Shown here: piece by piece, positions 1-7,147 of the stretch | Layout: each line of letters starts with the position of its first letter | How positions within the stretch are numbered: the first letter of the stretch is position 1 | Made by a program: the position numbers and the translations under genes | The notes under the pieces: generated by a model | The model's input: only the letters and a program-made list of their open reading frames with translations | Databases searched by the model: none | Told to the model about the DNA's origin: nothing | DNA from: Candidatus Hydrogenedentota bacterium | Lineage (GTDB): Bacteria; Hydrogenedentota; Hydrogenedentia; Hydrogenedentales; SLHB01 | Assembly (NCBI GenBank): GCA_020848835.1 | Contig: JADLHJ010000094.1 | Location: 1 to 43,005, forward strand | Reading direction: 5' to 3' | DNA length: 43,005 bases

Positions 1-103
1 GTCAGTAGACGGGCACCCATCTTCCGACCCCCTTACCCATGTATGTAATACAGTGACAAATTCTGTCCATTCGTTACATTCTCCGTCCATATTGTAGCAT
101 TAG
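1..103. other. Non-coding end segment between HNH and (if circular) terminase genes
   Basis: No convincing gene is present. On the minus strand this stretch follows the HNH stop and, if the contig closes on itself, leads into the small terminase gene at 42975. A perfect 8-bp inverted repeat (91-98 and 103-110, 4-base loop) overlaps the HNH stop codon and could form a hairpin in the transcript, but no U-tract follows. A 12-codon minus-strand ORF (2-40) starts with MGKG like the small terminase; this may be chance. A cos or pac site may lie here, but none can be identified by eye. Confidence 0.4.
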
Positions 104-433
104 CTACAATGTGCGCTTTCTAAATCCTTTTTCGTTATTCTCTCGCTTCTGACTGTGGTGTGAGTGGCACATGGTTTGCAGATTGTTTGGGTTTAGCCTC
201 AGTCGGTTATCACCGCGATGTGGAACAATATGATCAACGTGATTGTTCTCGCGTACCACACCACACTTGACGCACGCCGGTTGCCGTGCCAAGTGCTGCG
301 CCCGTAGCTTCTGCCATTCCGCATCGTACCCCCGCTTCGATGCAGTGGGGCGGGCTTTAATTACGGCCGCCGTCTGTAGTGATACACGCGGCGGTCTTTT
401 TTCTCTTAACCGGGCCTGTATAGATTTACCCAT
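104..433 (-). CDS. HNH endonuclease (terminase-associated type)
   Basis: Predicted HNH nuclease of 109 residues. The core is visible: a CxxC knuckle at residues 54-57, the HVDH catalytic segment at 65-68, an Asn at 84 and a C-x2-H pair at 89-92, so a zinc-stabilised beta-beta-alpha metal fold is likely. The N-terminus is basic. Small HNH proteins directly before terminase genes are known in HK97-like phages, where they act with the large terminase in cutting DNA at cos ends. If the contig is circular, this gene lies directly upstream of the small terminase. A ribosome binding site (AGGAAG) precedes the ATG. A free-standing homing nuclease is the alternative, but length and position favour a packaging role. 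Confidence 0.85.
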   Translation of the reverse strand: MGKSIQARLREKRPPRVSLQTAAVIKARPTASKRGYDAEWQKLRAQHLARQPACVKCGVVRENNHVDHIVPHRGDNRLRLNPNNLQTMCHSHHSQKRENNEKGFRKRTL

Positions 434-472
434 TACAATATTTCTTCCTATCCTCGATACGACCAGCGAAGC

Positions 473-979
473 CTACCCCGTGGCCCCGGAAGGACCCGCG
501 GAATCCACCAGCGCGCGCACCTCGGCGGAGCGGTTGTTCAACAGTGACCGCAGTACATGCGGTAGCTCTTCAAAGCTCGGCGCTACCTTACGCACAGCTA
601 CTTCCATCCGCCGCACTTCTTTTCGCAGCAGTTCACGTTCGCGCTCGGCGGTGGCGAGGCTGTCACACAACCACTGAATCATTGACGCCGTATCAGGTAG
701 CGACTTTAACTTTTCTGTGTGCGCGTTGTTGTAGAGAGATGTTCCACGTCGCAGGGCGTTGTCGTACAAAGCGAAGGATGCTTGCCAGTCTTTGACTTCC
801 GCCTCCAACTCCTTCACGCGCTCTTTCGCCGCGGCGATGGTGAGGCAGGCGTCGGCGGCGATGTCGAGTGCGTCCCTATCGGCGCGTACTTCCGCAACAT
901 CTGCGCACTCGTACTTGGCGGTCGCTGGCAGGATGTGCTTGACGCGCTCCGCAGCCTCGCGCAGTTTTTCCGGCGTCAT
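473..979 (-). CDS. Hypothetical early protein with coiled-coil segments
   Basis: A 168-residue protein of unknown function. It is rich in Glu, Lys, Arg and Ala, and two stretches (about residues 50-65 and 108-135) have heptad-like spacing that suggests coiled coil. It has no signal peptide or membrane segment and no recognisable catalytic motif. Its ATG overlaps the stop of the 40-residue gene upstream by four bases (ATGA), so it is probably translated by coupling. It is the last gene of the long early operon before the HNH gene. Similar short coiled-coil proteins are common among phage early genes with no assigned role. Confidence 0.65.
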   Translation of the reverse strand: MTPEKLREAAERVKHILPATAKYECADVAEVRADRDALDIAADACLTIAAAKERVKELEAEVKDWQASFALYDNALRRGTSLYNNAHTEKLKSLPDTASMIQWLCDSLATAERERELLRKEVRRMEVAVRKVAPSFEELPHVLRSLLNNRSAEVRALVDSAGPSGATG

Positions 980-1098
980 GGCTGGGCCTCCAATAAATCA
1001 AGCGTCTTGCAAAGTCGGATGAATGCGAGATAACGACATAGCTTGACGCGCTCGGTTGGGCTAACTTTCCACTCGTGGCATACTTCATTAAATGTCAT
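976..1098 (-). CDS. Small 40-residue early protein
   Basis: A 40-codon ORF, below usual length cut-offs. The case for it is positional: its ATG overlaps the stop of the 81-residue gene by four bases, and its own stop overlaps the ATG of the next gene by four bases, so it exactly fills the space in a chain of coupled genes. The protein begins MTFNEVCHEWKVS and is basic with scattered aromatic residues. No family is recognised. A longer ORF overlapping in another frame does not show this coupling. Confidence 0.6.
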   Translation of the reverse strand: MTFNEVCHEWKVSPTERVKLCRYLAFIRLCKTLDLLEAQP

Positions 1099-1340
1099 GG
1101 CTGGGCCTCGCGCGGGATGTAGGCTGGGCAAGCTGGTTCTTTTGGGTCGAGTAGTCCGTGGCCGGAATACTGAACATCATTGCGCGTTGGGATGCAATTC
1201 CACGACACCCTTCGGCAATAAGGCAGTACACCCTTTGTGACCCACGCACACTCGCCGCAGGTGTGGGCGCGGAAGTCGTTTGCCGCAATACGAGCATCCT
1301 CGGCTGCGTAGTGGTCTATCGCCTTTTGTGACTCGTCCAT
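1095..1340 (-). CDS. Small cysteine-rich protein, probable zinc binder
   Basis: An 81-residue protein with a CGEC knuckle followed by three further cysteines, the last in a CPAYIPRE ending. Phage early regions often carry small proteins of this layout (CxxC, then C, C, and CPAyIPR near the end), thought to bind zinc or a similar metal; the function is not known. Its start forms a TAATG junction with the stop of the MazG-like gene and its stop overlaps the next ATG by four bases, so it sits inside the coupled chain. Confidence 0.65.
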   Translation of the reverse strand: MDESQKAIDHYAAEDARIAANDFRAHTCGECAWVTKGVLPYCRRVSWNCIPTRNDVQYSGHGLLDPKEPACPAYIPREAQP

Positions 1341-1672
1341 TACGCCACCTTTCCGCCGTGTCGATACGGACGCTTTTCGTTGTACGCCATCTTCTGCTCG
1401 ATCTCGTGCTCAAGATTGATGCCAAGCGCGACAGCGGTGTCCATGAGCCGAATCATGCAATACGCGATCTCGCTTGGAAACCCACACGGCTTGTTATTGT
1501 CGTCAAGGTACGTGTCCATCTTGCCTATGCGGTAATCCTCAAGTGCCTCGCTGAGTTCGCTGTGCGCAAGCGCGAGCAATTCGCCGGTGTTGCGGTCGCT
1601 TTCCCACCAGCCCTTACGCTTGGCCCAATCGTGTATCGCGTGCGCAGTCTCGTTAATTGTCATCTCACCCAT
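1340..1672 (-). CDS. MazG-like nucleotide pyrophosphohydrolase
   Basis: Predicted all-alpha NTP pyrophosphohydrolase of 110 residues. The family signature is visible: E39 and E42 in HSELSEALEDYR, then E68 and D78 in the second helix (PSEIAYCMIRLMD), giving the acidic cluster that binds magnesium, and a C-terminal KMAYNEKRPYRHGGK element typical of the single-domain phage versions. Members hydrolyse NTPs to NMP and pyrophosphate; in phages they are thought to cleanse nucleotide pools or lower alarmone levels. Two starts are possible (1672 or MTIN at 1663), since AAAGGA lies before both. It lies in the early operon. Confidence 0.85.
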   Translation of the reverse strand: MGEMTINETAHAIHDWAKRKGWWESDRNTGELLALAHSELSEALEDYRIGKMDTYLDDNNKPCGFPSEIAYCMIRLMDTAVALGINLEHEIEQKMAYNEKRPYRHGGKVA

Positions 1673-1694
1673 CCTTTCCTCGCCGCGCGAGGGG

Positions 1695-2144
1695 TTAGAA
1701 TCCTTTCACTTCACCAGTAATAGTGTTGAAAAGATATTGCTTATCACAGTGTTCGCAGACCATACAGCCATGACAATTACCCTCTGGATGTGTCTGTTGT
1801 TTGCAATGCGGACATTCAAGAGTGAATGCTGCTTTCACGGGTTCAATCTCTGCGCGTAATGTTGGGCTGTTTCTAACTTGCTCTGCTATGCTCCAAATCG
1901 CCTGAAACATGCGCCTGGTTTCTTGCGCAGCGGAATCCGCTTCTTGCTTCGCTTCCACCAACTCCGCCCGCAGCGTTGCGTTTTCCGCCTGCGCGTCTGC
2001 GAGCGCCTGAGTGAGGGCATCGTGGTCGGCGGCGGGGAGGATGGCTATTACTTCCATATTCTCGCTCAGCTTACCGAATTGGCTTGCGTGCCATGACTTG
2101 GTTACATCTGACCAATAGCCGTATCCGCGCCACACCTTATCCAT
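1695..2144 (-). CDS. Hypothetical protein with coiled coil and C-terminal zinc ribbon
   Basis: A 149-residue protein if started at the ATG at 2144, which has a clear AAGGAG site six bases upstream; the reading frame is open further but the extra residues look non-coding. The middle (about 45-90) is Ala/Glu/Gln-rich and likely coiled coil. The last third carries three CxxC-type pairs (CPHC, CHGC, CEHC) typical of a zinc ribbon. The start overlaps the end of the Ea22-like gene by eight bases. Function unknown; possibly nucleic acid or protein binding through the zinc domain. Confidence 0.65.
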   Translation of the reverse strand: MDKVWRGYGYWSDVTKSWHASQFGKLSENMEVIAILPAADHDALTQALADAQAENATLRAELVEAKQEADSAAQETRRMFQAIWSIAEQVRNSPTLRAEIEPVKAAFTLECPHCKQQTHPEGNCHGCMVCEHCDKQYLFNTITGEVKGF

Positions 2145-2841
2145 TTTTTGCTCCTTCGTTGAGTGCTGCCGTCTCGCGAGCGGCGAGGAAGGCGTCAACG
2201 GCCTTCTCCCAGTTGTAATCATCGACTCCGTTTTGCGGTATGAAGTTCATGTACTGCCGCAACAACTCCACCGCCTCGCCCTCGCGCTTGCGCGCGGCGC
2301 GGAGGGCAGTGATGAGGCGGGGTAGGGCTGTGCGGGATGCGGCGAACAACTCGGCGTTTGCTGATTCTTCTACGTGGGTACACAGGCTCCATGAATCTGG
2401 ATACTGTCGAGCTAGAACATCACGCTGGAACCGACATACCTCTGAGTGGTTATGAGAATGACTTGGACTGAGGGTAAAAACCCTCTTGGGCCAGTTACCG
2501 TACTTGTCATACTCAACACCCAACGGCCCCGGCGTCGCCTTCTCGCACAGCGCATCCCACTCCGCCAGTTCCGCCTCGCTCACATCCGTCTGGTCGGCAG
2601 AGGCTTCGCGGAGGAGGGCGGCTGCAGCAGTACATGCTTCTCTCAACCTGCGCAGTTTTCCAAACGCTATCGTCGGGCTTACGTCACAATCGTCTGGAAT
2701 GTCATACAGGTCTACGCTGTTTCCATTTTCCTTAATGTCAGACCTCAGCCACTCTCTCGATGCTTCTGTAAGTTCATCTGGAATGTTTATCAGCACCCGC
2801 GCCTGCTCGCGTTTGTCGTTAGTGGTCATGGGGTTATTCAT
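2137..2841 (-). CDS. Ea22-like early phage protein
   Basis: A 234-residue early protein. The second half has features of the ead/Ea22-like family found in many phage early regions: an EKATPGP segment, later a NAELFAASRTALPRL stretch, and an Ala-rich C-terminal helix. The N-terminus shares the words KREQARVL and AALLREA with the neighbour at 3045-3620, so the two look like relatives with a common N-terminal module. GGGAG eight bases before the ATG at 2841 supports this start; a second ATG lies at 2829. It overlaps the regulator gene upstream by eight bases. The molecular role of the family is unknown. Confidence 0.6.
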   Translation of the reverse strand: MNNPMTTNDKREQARVLINIPDELTEASREWLRSDIKENGNSVDLYDIPDDCDVSPTIAFGKLRRLREACTAAAALLREASADQTDVSEAELAEWDALCEKATPGPLGVEYDKYGNWPKRVFTLSPSHSHNHSEVCRFQRDVLARQYPDSWSLCTHVEESANAELFAASRTALPRLITALRAARKREGEAVELLRQYMNFIPQNGVDDYNWEKAVDAFLAARETAALNEGAKNG

Positions 2842-3043
2842 CGAAGGCTCTCCCTAATAGATAGTCAGCCGATACGTTTAAGGCGACAACCAACTTGTGA
2901 AAGTTTTGCAGTGATGGGACTCGCCGGCCCTTCTCAAAATGAGAAACTGCGGAAGGCATCAGTCCTGTCACGTTTGCCAAATCTTGTTGTGTCCAGTCTT
3001 TTAACTCACGCGCGGTGCGCAATCTAAGTGCGAGTAGTTTCAT
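2834..3043 (-). CDS. Cro/CI-type helix-turn-helix regulator
   Basis: A 69-residue XRE-family DNA-binding protein consisting of one HTH domain. It starts MKLLALRLRTARELK and has the classical pattern: WTQQDLANVTGL as helices 2-3 of the motif, then SAVSHFEKGRRVPS and a C-terminal VSADYLLG typical of this fold. There is no oligomerisation or protease domain, so it resembles Cro or a small antirepressor-type regulator. The ATG at 3043 lies one base after the stop of the upstream gene; a longer form to 3088 is possible but lacks support. It sits deep in the early operon, away from the main control region. Confidence 0.85.
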   Translation of the reverse strand: MKLLALRLRTARELKDWTQQDLANVTGLMPSAVSHFEKGRRVPSLQNFHKLVVALNVSADYLLGRAFDE

Positions 3044-3044
3044 A

Positions 3045-3620
3045 TCACATCGCCTTTTTGTTGCGCTGCTGTTGAGAGACATATGCAATTATGAAAGCAT
3101 TGCGGATTGCTGCCGGTGCAAAAACTGTCTGTGTAATTAACGTCACTTCTGATTCATCGCTTGACAACCATTCTCTCTCGTAAACCCCAAAGCCTCCCGA
3201 GCATCGAGTAAGTTCTAAATTCATCGGCCATTCCTTGCGCTCCATCAATGGCCCCGCGTCTTCCCATTGCGATCCAAAATGTCGCGCTGCGCCTCTGTTG
3301 CGAATCCACATGTGGACTTCGGGATAGTTTTTGTTTATTAGCACCTCCGTCCACGCATCAAGCTCGCGCTCGTCGCATTGGTTAAGCGGCTTGCCAGAGA
3401 ATGGGGATGTAGGATTAAGATTCACGCCCCACCTCCTTCCTGCGCTGGGCGCGCTGTCGGCTTCGGCTTCGCGGAGGAGGGCGGCGGCTCCGGCTAATGC
3501 TGCTGCGACTTCCATCTTGCACTCATCTGTGTAATCTTTCTCGCCGTAGCTTTCGTTGATTGATTCGACTACATCTACTCGCAGCACCCGCGCCTGCTCG
3601 CGCTTTTCGTCGTTACTCAT
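3045..3620 (-). CDS. Hypothetical early protein sharing an N-terminal module with its neighbour
   Basis: A 191-residue protein. Residues 1-13 (MSNDEKREQARVL) and a later AAALLREA segment match the N-terminal part of the protein at 2137-2841, while the rest is unrelated. The C-terminal part contains several Trp residues and no recognised motif. Start and stop are tightly packed: eight bases overlap with the DUF551-like gene upstream and one base separates it from the HTH gene downstream. Function unknown. The shared module could be a common interaction or targeting domain. Confidence 0.6.
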   Translation of the reverse strand: MSNDEKREQARVLRVDVVESINESYGEKDYTDECKMEVAAALAGAAALLREAEADSAPSAGRRWGVNLNPTSPFSGKPLNQCDERELDAWTEVLINKNYPEVHMWIRNRGAARHFGSQWEDAGPLMERKEWPMNLELTRCSGGFGVYEREWLSSDESEVTLITQTVFAPAAIRNAFIIAYVSQQQRNKKAM

Positions 3621-4080
3621 GTGCGCCTCCTTCCTGCGCTGCTGGCGGGGGCGGGAGCGGACGCCAGTGGGTTGGCTCGTAAATCAACTTCATGCTGCTG
3701 TAGTCGTCCCATGACTCACAGATTTCGTACCACCCTTCCGGCGTGTAGTAAACGTCCTTTTCCTCGCAATACTCTGCGTAATCTTCCCAGTTTTCCTCGG
3801 TAAAACGCGGTATATATTGCGCGTGTGCTATACGCCCCTTGCCGCTTCTGTTGAGGTAATACACAAGCACGCGCGTCCCGTCCTTCGACGCGCTCTCAAT
3901 CGGCAACCACTTCTCCGCGTGCTCGTCGGCGTGCCGTGCGCGGGCGAGATAGCCTTGCCATGCAAACTCAACGACAGACCGGCTATAGACTAGATTGTCG
4001 TCAATGTTGTAGTGGCGGGAAAAATCCCAATCTGGATGCAATGCCTCAAACCGTTCCCGCTTTTTCGCTTCGTTCATCAT
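3613..4080 (-). CDS. DUF551-like protein
   Basis: A 155-residue protein whose C-terminal half fits the DUF551 pattern: EKWLPIESASKDGTRVLVYY near residues 57-76, and THWRPLPPPP near the end. DUF551 domains are small and common in phage and prophage early genes; their role is not known. The N-terminal half carries an FEALHPDWDFSR segment and many aromatic residues. The ATG at 4080 overlaps the upstream stop by four bases (ATGA), which supports this start over the ATG three bases later. Confidence 0.7.
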   Translation of the reverse strand: MMNEAKKRERFEALHPDWDFSRHYNIDDNLVYSRSVVEFAWQGYLARARHADEHAEKWLPIESASKDGTRVLVYYLNRSGKGRIAHAQYIPRFTEENWEDYAEYCEEKDVYYTPEGWYEICESWDDYSSMKLIYEPTHWRPLPPPPAAQEGGAHE

Positions 4081-4379
4081 CCCTCACCCTCCAGCTTCTT
4101 GAATCGCGCGTCGAGCGCGTCGAGTTTCCGCTCAAATACTCCGCGTGCATCGCTACAACAAACCATTGCCGCTTCTCTTGCTTGCGCCATCGCCTCGCGG
4201 TACAGGGCCACGAGTTCGGCGCGGTTGGCGAGCAGGGCGTCATAATCTTTTGCGGGTAGCGTGACGATCTCCTCGTAAAATGGAAGCTCAAAATCGTCAG
4301 GCTTAGACTTTTGCCGCCAACCCCAAAGCCGTATGTTTTCTTCCCATATGCCGTACTGCCTAGTCGCTCTGTCGCTCAC
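4077..4379 (-). CDS. Hypothetical early protein (GTG start)
   Basis: A 100-residue protein of unknown function. It begins with a GTG codon that overlaps the stop of the gene upstream (GTGA), and ends with an ATGA overlap to the DUF551-like gene. The N-terminus contains aromatic residues (YGIWEENIRLWGW); the C-terminal half is helical and Ala/Glu/Arg-rich with a possible short coiled coil. No family motif is visible. Confidence 0.6.
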   Translation of the reverse strand: MSDRATRQYGIWEENIRLWGWRQKSKPDDFELPFYEEIVTLPAKDYDALLANRAELVALYREAMAQAREAAMVCCSDARGVFERKLDALDARFKKLEGEG

Positions 4380-4720
4380 CGCCCGCCTCCTTGCGCGGCG
4401 TGGGCCGCGTGTGAATCACTCTGTACCTCGCCCGCAAATGCGCCTTCCTGCCCCGTGGCTGCACGATCTCTGCCTCGGTAATGGTGCGATAGCACCCCCG
4501 CCACATCCGCGCCCTTCTGGAACGTCCTAGCCACTTCCGGCCAATCCACCACATCGGCCTTAAGCGCGATGCGAAGTAGCGAAACCAAATACCGCAAGCC
4601 GAGGATTTGCTCGTGCTCGCTCTTGGACGCCCGCACGCTGCGCACGCCTTCCTGCGGGGTGTCGGCTGGGCGCGGGATACCTGGGCCGCAACCGGACGGT
4701 TCTTGGATTAAGCCGGCCAT
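4376..4720 (-). CDS. Hypothetical early protein
   Basis: A 114-residue protein. The N-terminal 30 residues are Gly/Pro-rich and probably flexible; the middle (EHEQILGLRYLVSLLRIALK) looks like an amphipathic helix; the C-terminus is Gly/Ala/His-rich. It starts three bases after the stop of the small gene at 4724-4897 and ends with a four-base GTGA overlap to the next gene. No homology is recognised. Another ORF overlaps in a different frame but lacks the coupling at both ends. Confidence 0.5.
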   Translation of the reverse strand: MAGLIQEPSGCGPGIPRPADTPQEGVRSVRASKSEHEQILGLRYLVSLLRIALKADVVDWPEVARTFQKGADVAGVLSHHYRGRDRAATGQEGAFAGEVQSDSHAAHAAQGGGR

Positions 4721-4723
4721 TGC

Positions 4724-4897
4724 TTACCCTTCCAGCGGCAACTGCTGTTGCGTGTCTTCGATCTTCACCGCCGCGCCGATTCCGATACCGACAAGCGCGG
4801 TGATGTTGGGCCCGGTAAACGGGCATTTGAGTTGTATCGTGATTTCCTTGCCGTCCTGCACGATGTATTTGTCGAGCGATGCGAGTAGTTCGATCAT
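4724..4897 (-). CDS. Small 57-residue early protein
   Basis: A compact 57-residue ORF. The ATG at 4897 overlaps the stop of the RuvC-like gene by four bases. The sequence starts MIELLASLDKYIVQDGKEIT and alternates hydrophobic and polar residues with a Gly-rich ITALVGIGIGAAVKI stretch, suggesting a small beta-rich fold or a weak membrane contact. It fills the only gap between the resolvase gene and the next gene, leaving three bases, so it is very likely real. No family assigned. Confidence 0.65.
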   Translation of the reverse strand: MIELLASLDKYIVQDGKEITIQLKCPFTGPNITALVGIGIGAAVKIEDTQQQLPLEG

Positions 4898-5382
4898 TTC
4901 GTTTCCCTTTCAATTGCCCATGTGAGAATCGCAAGCGCGTCCGCATTGGCGAGCGTGACCTTAATGTTCGGGTATCGACGTTGCATGAGTTCCTTGATGC
5001 GCCGTTTGCGATCCACTTTTTCTTTCGGCAATGTACCGAAGTGCTTCATCCATTTTTGCGGACGCACTGACTCCCACGGGATACACAAACCAGTCAGCGC
5101 CATTTCGAGTGAACCGCAATGCCGCGCAAATTTGCATGATGCTGTGGCATTGTTTCCGGCAACGTGATAACCTGCGTCCTCAATTACGCACAGCGGATCA
5201 TGTGCTCGGCCTTCGTAAATCAATCGGCCCGAAACCATTTCCTGTTTCGGTATCAGGCTCGCGATATGCTCCCACACGTCGCGCAAAGTTTCCGGCATGT
5301 CATCCACAAACACGCGGCCTTCGGTGTCGCGCACGGCGATTGCGCCAGATGCGCCGGGGTCAATTGCGATTTGGACTTTCAT
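4894..5382 (-). CDS. RuvC-like Holliday junction resolvase
   Basis: A 162-residue RNase H-fold nuclease of the RuvC superfamily. The first strand IAIDPGASGAIAV carries the catalytic D8; YEGRA gives E57; the C-terminal NADALAIL gives D148, completing the acidic triad that binds two metal ions. Family members cut four-way DNA junctions, which in phages resolves replication and recombination intermediates before packaging. The gene is joined by ATGA overlaps to the DnaC-like gene upstream and to a small gene downstream, placing it in the replication block. The lysine-rich stretch around residues 117-131 suits DNA binding. Confidence 0.85.
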   Translation of the reverse strand: MKVQIAIDPGASGAIAVRDTEGRVFVDDMPETLRDVWEHIASLIPKQEMVSGRLIYEGRAHDPLCVIEDAGYHVAGNNATASCKFARHCGSLEMALTGLCIPWESVRPQKWMKHFGTLPKEKVDRKRRIKELMQRRYPNIKVTLANADALAILTWAIERETK

Positions 5383-6179
5383 GCACTCATCCTCCGCAAG
5401 CTATCACCCTCAAACACAAGCCCTATGAAATTCGTCATGCGATCCACCATCGCCGGCACGATGCTCTTGTTATTGCACTTGCGATCCCATGCGTCTCGCT
5501 GCTCCTGCTTGGAAAGATTCGATGTGATCAACGTCGGCATGTGATTCCGATAGCGGTAGTCGATGATTTCACGGAGCGCAATGACGCCGAGTTCCGTCCA
5601 CGAAACAAGCCCCATTTCCTCAATGAGCAAACAACCGACGCGCTTTACATGACCGAGTTGCCATTGCGCCGTGCGGCGTTTCTCGAAGTCCATCGCCAAA
5701 TCCTGAATCGTGATTGCGTTTATCTCTCGCGCAGTAAGCCCGAGCGTCAACGCGGAATTCAGCACGCAATGACAAAAGTATGATTTGCCCGCGCCTTTGT
5801 TTCCCTGGATAAACGCTGAATTTTTGTCTGCTCGCGGCGTCCAATTTTTACCCCACTCGAAAGCGTTCTCGATGTCGCTCGTGCGCTGCTCATAATCGCG
5901 GCGACTTGATGCGAACGTGTGGTGCTCGATGTCAGGCTGTAGCCAGTTGTTTGCGTAAGATTCCGCGCGTGCTGCACGTTGCCTGCGGTAGATGTCGCCC
6001 TTCTTCCGGTCCGCGTCGAGTTCCGAAACACATTCATCGCACGTCACGATCTCGAAGAGCTTTTCGAGTCGCAGCGTGTAATCGTTTTCGACATGCTCGC
6101 TAATCCAGTGCAGATCAGCGACCGGCACGTCGATCTGCTTTTGGCAACGCGGGCAGTTTTTAGAACGGGAGCGATTCAT
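5379..6179 (-). CDS. DnaC-like helicase loader (AAA+ ATPase)
   Basis: A 266-residue AAA+ protein. An N-terminal zinc knuckle (C9, C12, C47, C50) precedes an ATPase core with Walker A GNKGAGKS at 126-133, Walker B LLIEE at 184-188, a sensor-like TSN at 219-221, and a candidate arginine finger near R247. This layout fits DnaC/IstB-type loaders that place the replicative helicase DnaB on DNA. No phage helicase is visible in the window, so it likely recruits the host DnaB. The gene overlaps the replisome organiser by 20 bases upstream and the resolvase by four downstream. The N-terminal cysteines may help bind DNA or the organiser. Confidence 0.85.
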   Translation of the reverse strand: MNRSRSKNCPRCQKQIDVPVADLHWISEHVENDYTLRLEKLFEIVTCDECVSELDADRKKGDIYRRQRAARAESYANNWLQPDIEHHTFASSRRDYEQRTSDIENAFEWGKNWTPRADKNSAFIQGNKGAGKSYFCHCVLNSALTLGLTAREINAITIQDLAMDFEKRRTAQWQLGHVKRVGCLLIEEMGLVSWTELGVIALREIIDYRYRNHMPTLITSNLSKQEQRDAWDRKCNNKSIVPAMVDRMTNFIGLVFEGDSLRRMSA

Positions 6180-6822
6180 CGGATGCCTCTTCGTGGTAGT
6201 GGTCGCCTAGAATCTTTACCGGCGGGTCCTGCCATCGGCACTGGTTCAGGTACGTCGCGGGGTACGGGATAAACTGCGGGTCTGTCCAACGGCGCTTTTG
6301 CTTTTTAAGCACGGCGATCAGGTCGTCCACCGACTCAGGCGAGAAGTTGTGTTTATTCCACGCTTTCAACGCGGCAGGTTTCGCGACCTTCCGGGGATAC
6401 TCGGCATACCAGCGCTCGAAGCCGGCCAACTTTTCGTGCCCGTTGCGCTTCCCCCTTTGGGGGACTATAGGGGGATCTGTCTCTGTCTCTGTCTCTGTCT
6501 CTGTCTCTGTCTCTGGTCTAAACTCTGCTAGCGTCTGCTTGCATCCGCTAGCCACTTCAAGGAAGCCTATATCTACCAATGGTTTAAGATCGACGCGCTT
6601 CAAATACGCGACTCTGGCAATAAAATCAGGGTCGTTCGGTATTTTCCCTTCGTTGCGACTTGCAATAAGCATGCAAGCGATCATGGCAACCTTGCTAGCG
6701 TCTGCTAACATCACCCAGTCTTTACTTGAAAGGATGTCATAGTGGAGTTTTATCCACGGCGGATTGCGGTCGTTGTAGTGCTGAAATTTCCGCCAATTTC
6801 TTACCTGAAAATAGGTCACCAT
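6160..6822 (-). CDS. Replisome organiser / replication initiation protein
   Basis: A 220-residue replication protein. Residues about 20-90 resemble the winged-helix domain of phage replisome organisers (NPPWIKLHYDIL, a helical KVAMIACMLIASRNEGKIPNDP, and VDLKPLVDIGFLE). A linker of alternating Glu-Thr follows, encoded by a 6-base repeat at 6476-6515, and then a C-terminal DnaB/loader-contact type region (FERWYAEYPRKVAKPAALKAW) seen in such proteins. It likely binds the origin and recruits the loader encoded just downstream, with which it overlaps by 20 bases. The origin itself is not identified. Confidence 0.75.
   Translation of the reverse strand: MVTYFQVRNWRKFQHYNDRNPPWIKLHYDILSSKDWVMLADASKVAMIACMLIASRNEGKIPNDPDFIARVAYLKRVDLKPLVDIGFLEVASGCKQTLAEFRPETETETETETETDPPIVPQRGKRNGHEKLAGFERWYAEYPRKVAKPAALKAWNKHNFSPESVDDLIAVLKKQKRRWTDPQFIPYPATYLNQCRWQDPPVKILGDHYHEEASDESLPF
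6476..6515. repeat. Hexanucleotide tandem repeat in the replisome organiser gene
   Basis: About 6.6 copies of the 6-base unit TCTGTC (plus strand), read as GAGACA on the coding strand and translated as alternating Glu and Thr. Because the unit is six bases, gain or loss of copies keeps the frame and only changes linker length between the DNA-binding and C-terminal parts of the replication protein. Confidence 0.9.
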
Positions 6823-6949
6823 TCCCCCTCGGATTTGGTCCCTTTTAATGTGTTACACGTTGTGCAAAGACAGCGCAGATTTGCGTGTATTTGTCGCGGG
6901 ATAGAATTTTGCGGCGTTCCGCGCCAGGGATATCGCTACGCTTAGCCAT
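6816..6949 (-). pseudogene. Remnant of a small HNH endonuclease
   Basis: The ORF starting at 6949, directly after the stop of the upstream gene, opens as a typical small phage HNH protein (ERRKILSRDKY) but runs into a stop at 6845. In another frame over the following bases, the normal HNH C-terminal part is readable (HANLRCLCTTCNTLKG), ending at a TGA that overlaps the start of the replisome organiser. The middle part with the first CxxC and the catalytic DH motif is missing. The simplest reading is an internal deletion that also shifted the frame. The 34-codon N-terminal piece may still be translated. Confidence 0.6.
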
Positions 6950-7147
6950 CTACCCAACCCGCTCCCCATTCTTAACCCCATTCCGCCTAATCCACTCATC
7001 CCGCTCCTGCCGATCCCGCGCATGCTGAATCTCACGCGCCTCGCGCCACATCTTTAGCTGCCCGCTCGCGTCGTGCCACAGCCCGAGAAACGGACGCCAT
7101 CCACAGTATTCGAGATACATCGCCGTCATTTCGGGGCAGTCGCTCAC
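6950..7147 (-). CDS. Small hypothetical protein (GTG start)
   Basis: A 65-residue protein beginning with GTG in a GTGA overlap with the methyltransferase stop. It contains a Trp/Gly-rich N-terminal half (EYCGWRPFLGLWHDASG) and a strongly charged, helical C-terminal half rich in Arg, Glu and Asp. No motif is recognised. The coupling and lack of a gap support it as a real gene. It directly precedes the broken HNH gene. Confidence 0.6.
   Translation of the reverse strand: MSDCPEMTAMYLEYCGWRPFLGLWHDASGQLKMWREAREIQHARDRQERDEWIRRNGVKNGERVG

Noticed and set aside
2..40. 12-codon ORF MGKGVGRWVPVY as a duplicated small terminase start
   Set aside because: Only the first four residues match and it ends after 12 codons; likely chance, though the end of the contig deserves a check with reads.
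5031..5783. 250-codon plus-strand frame
   Set aside because: Lies opposite the RuvC-like and DnaC-like genes, both firmly supported by motifs; composition is Arg/His/Cys-rich as is typical of shadow frames.
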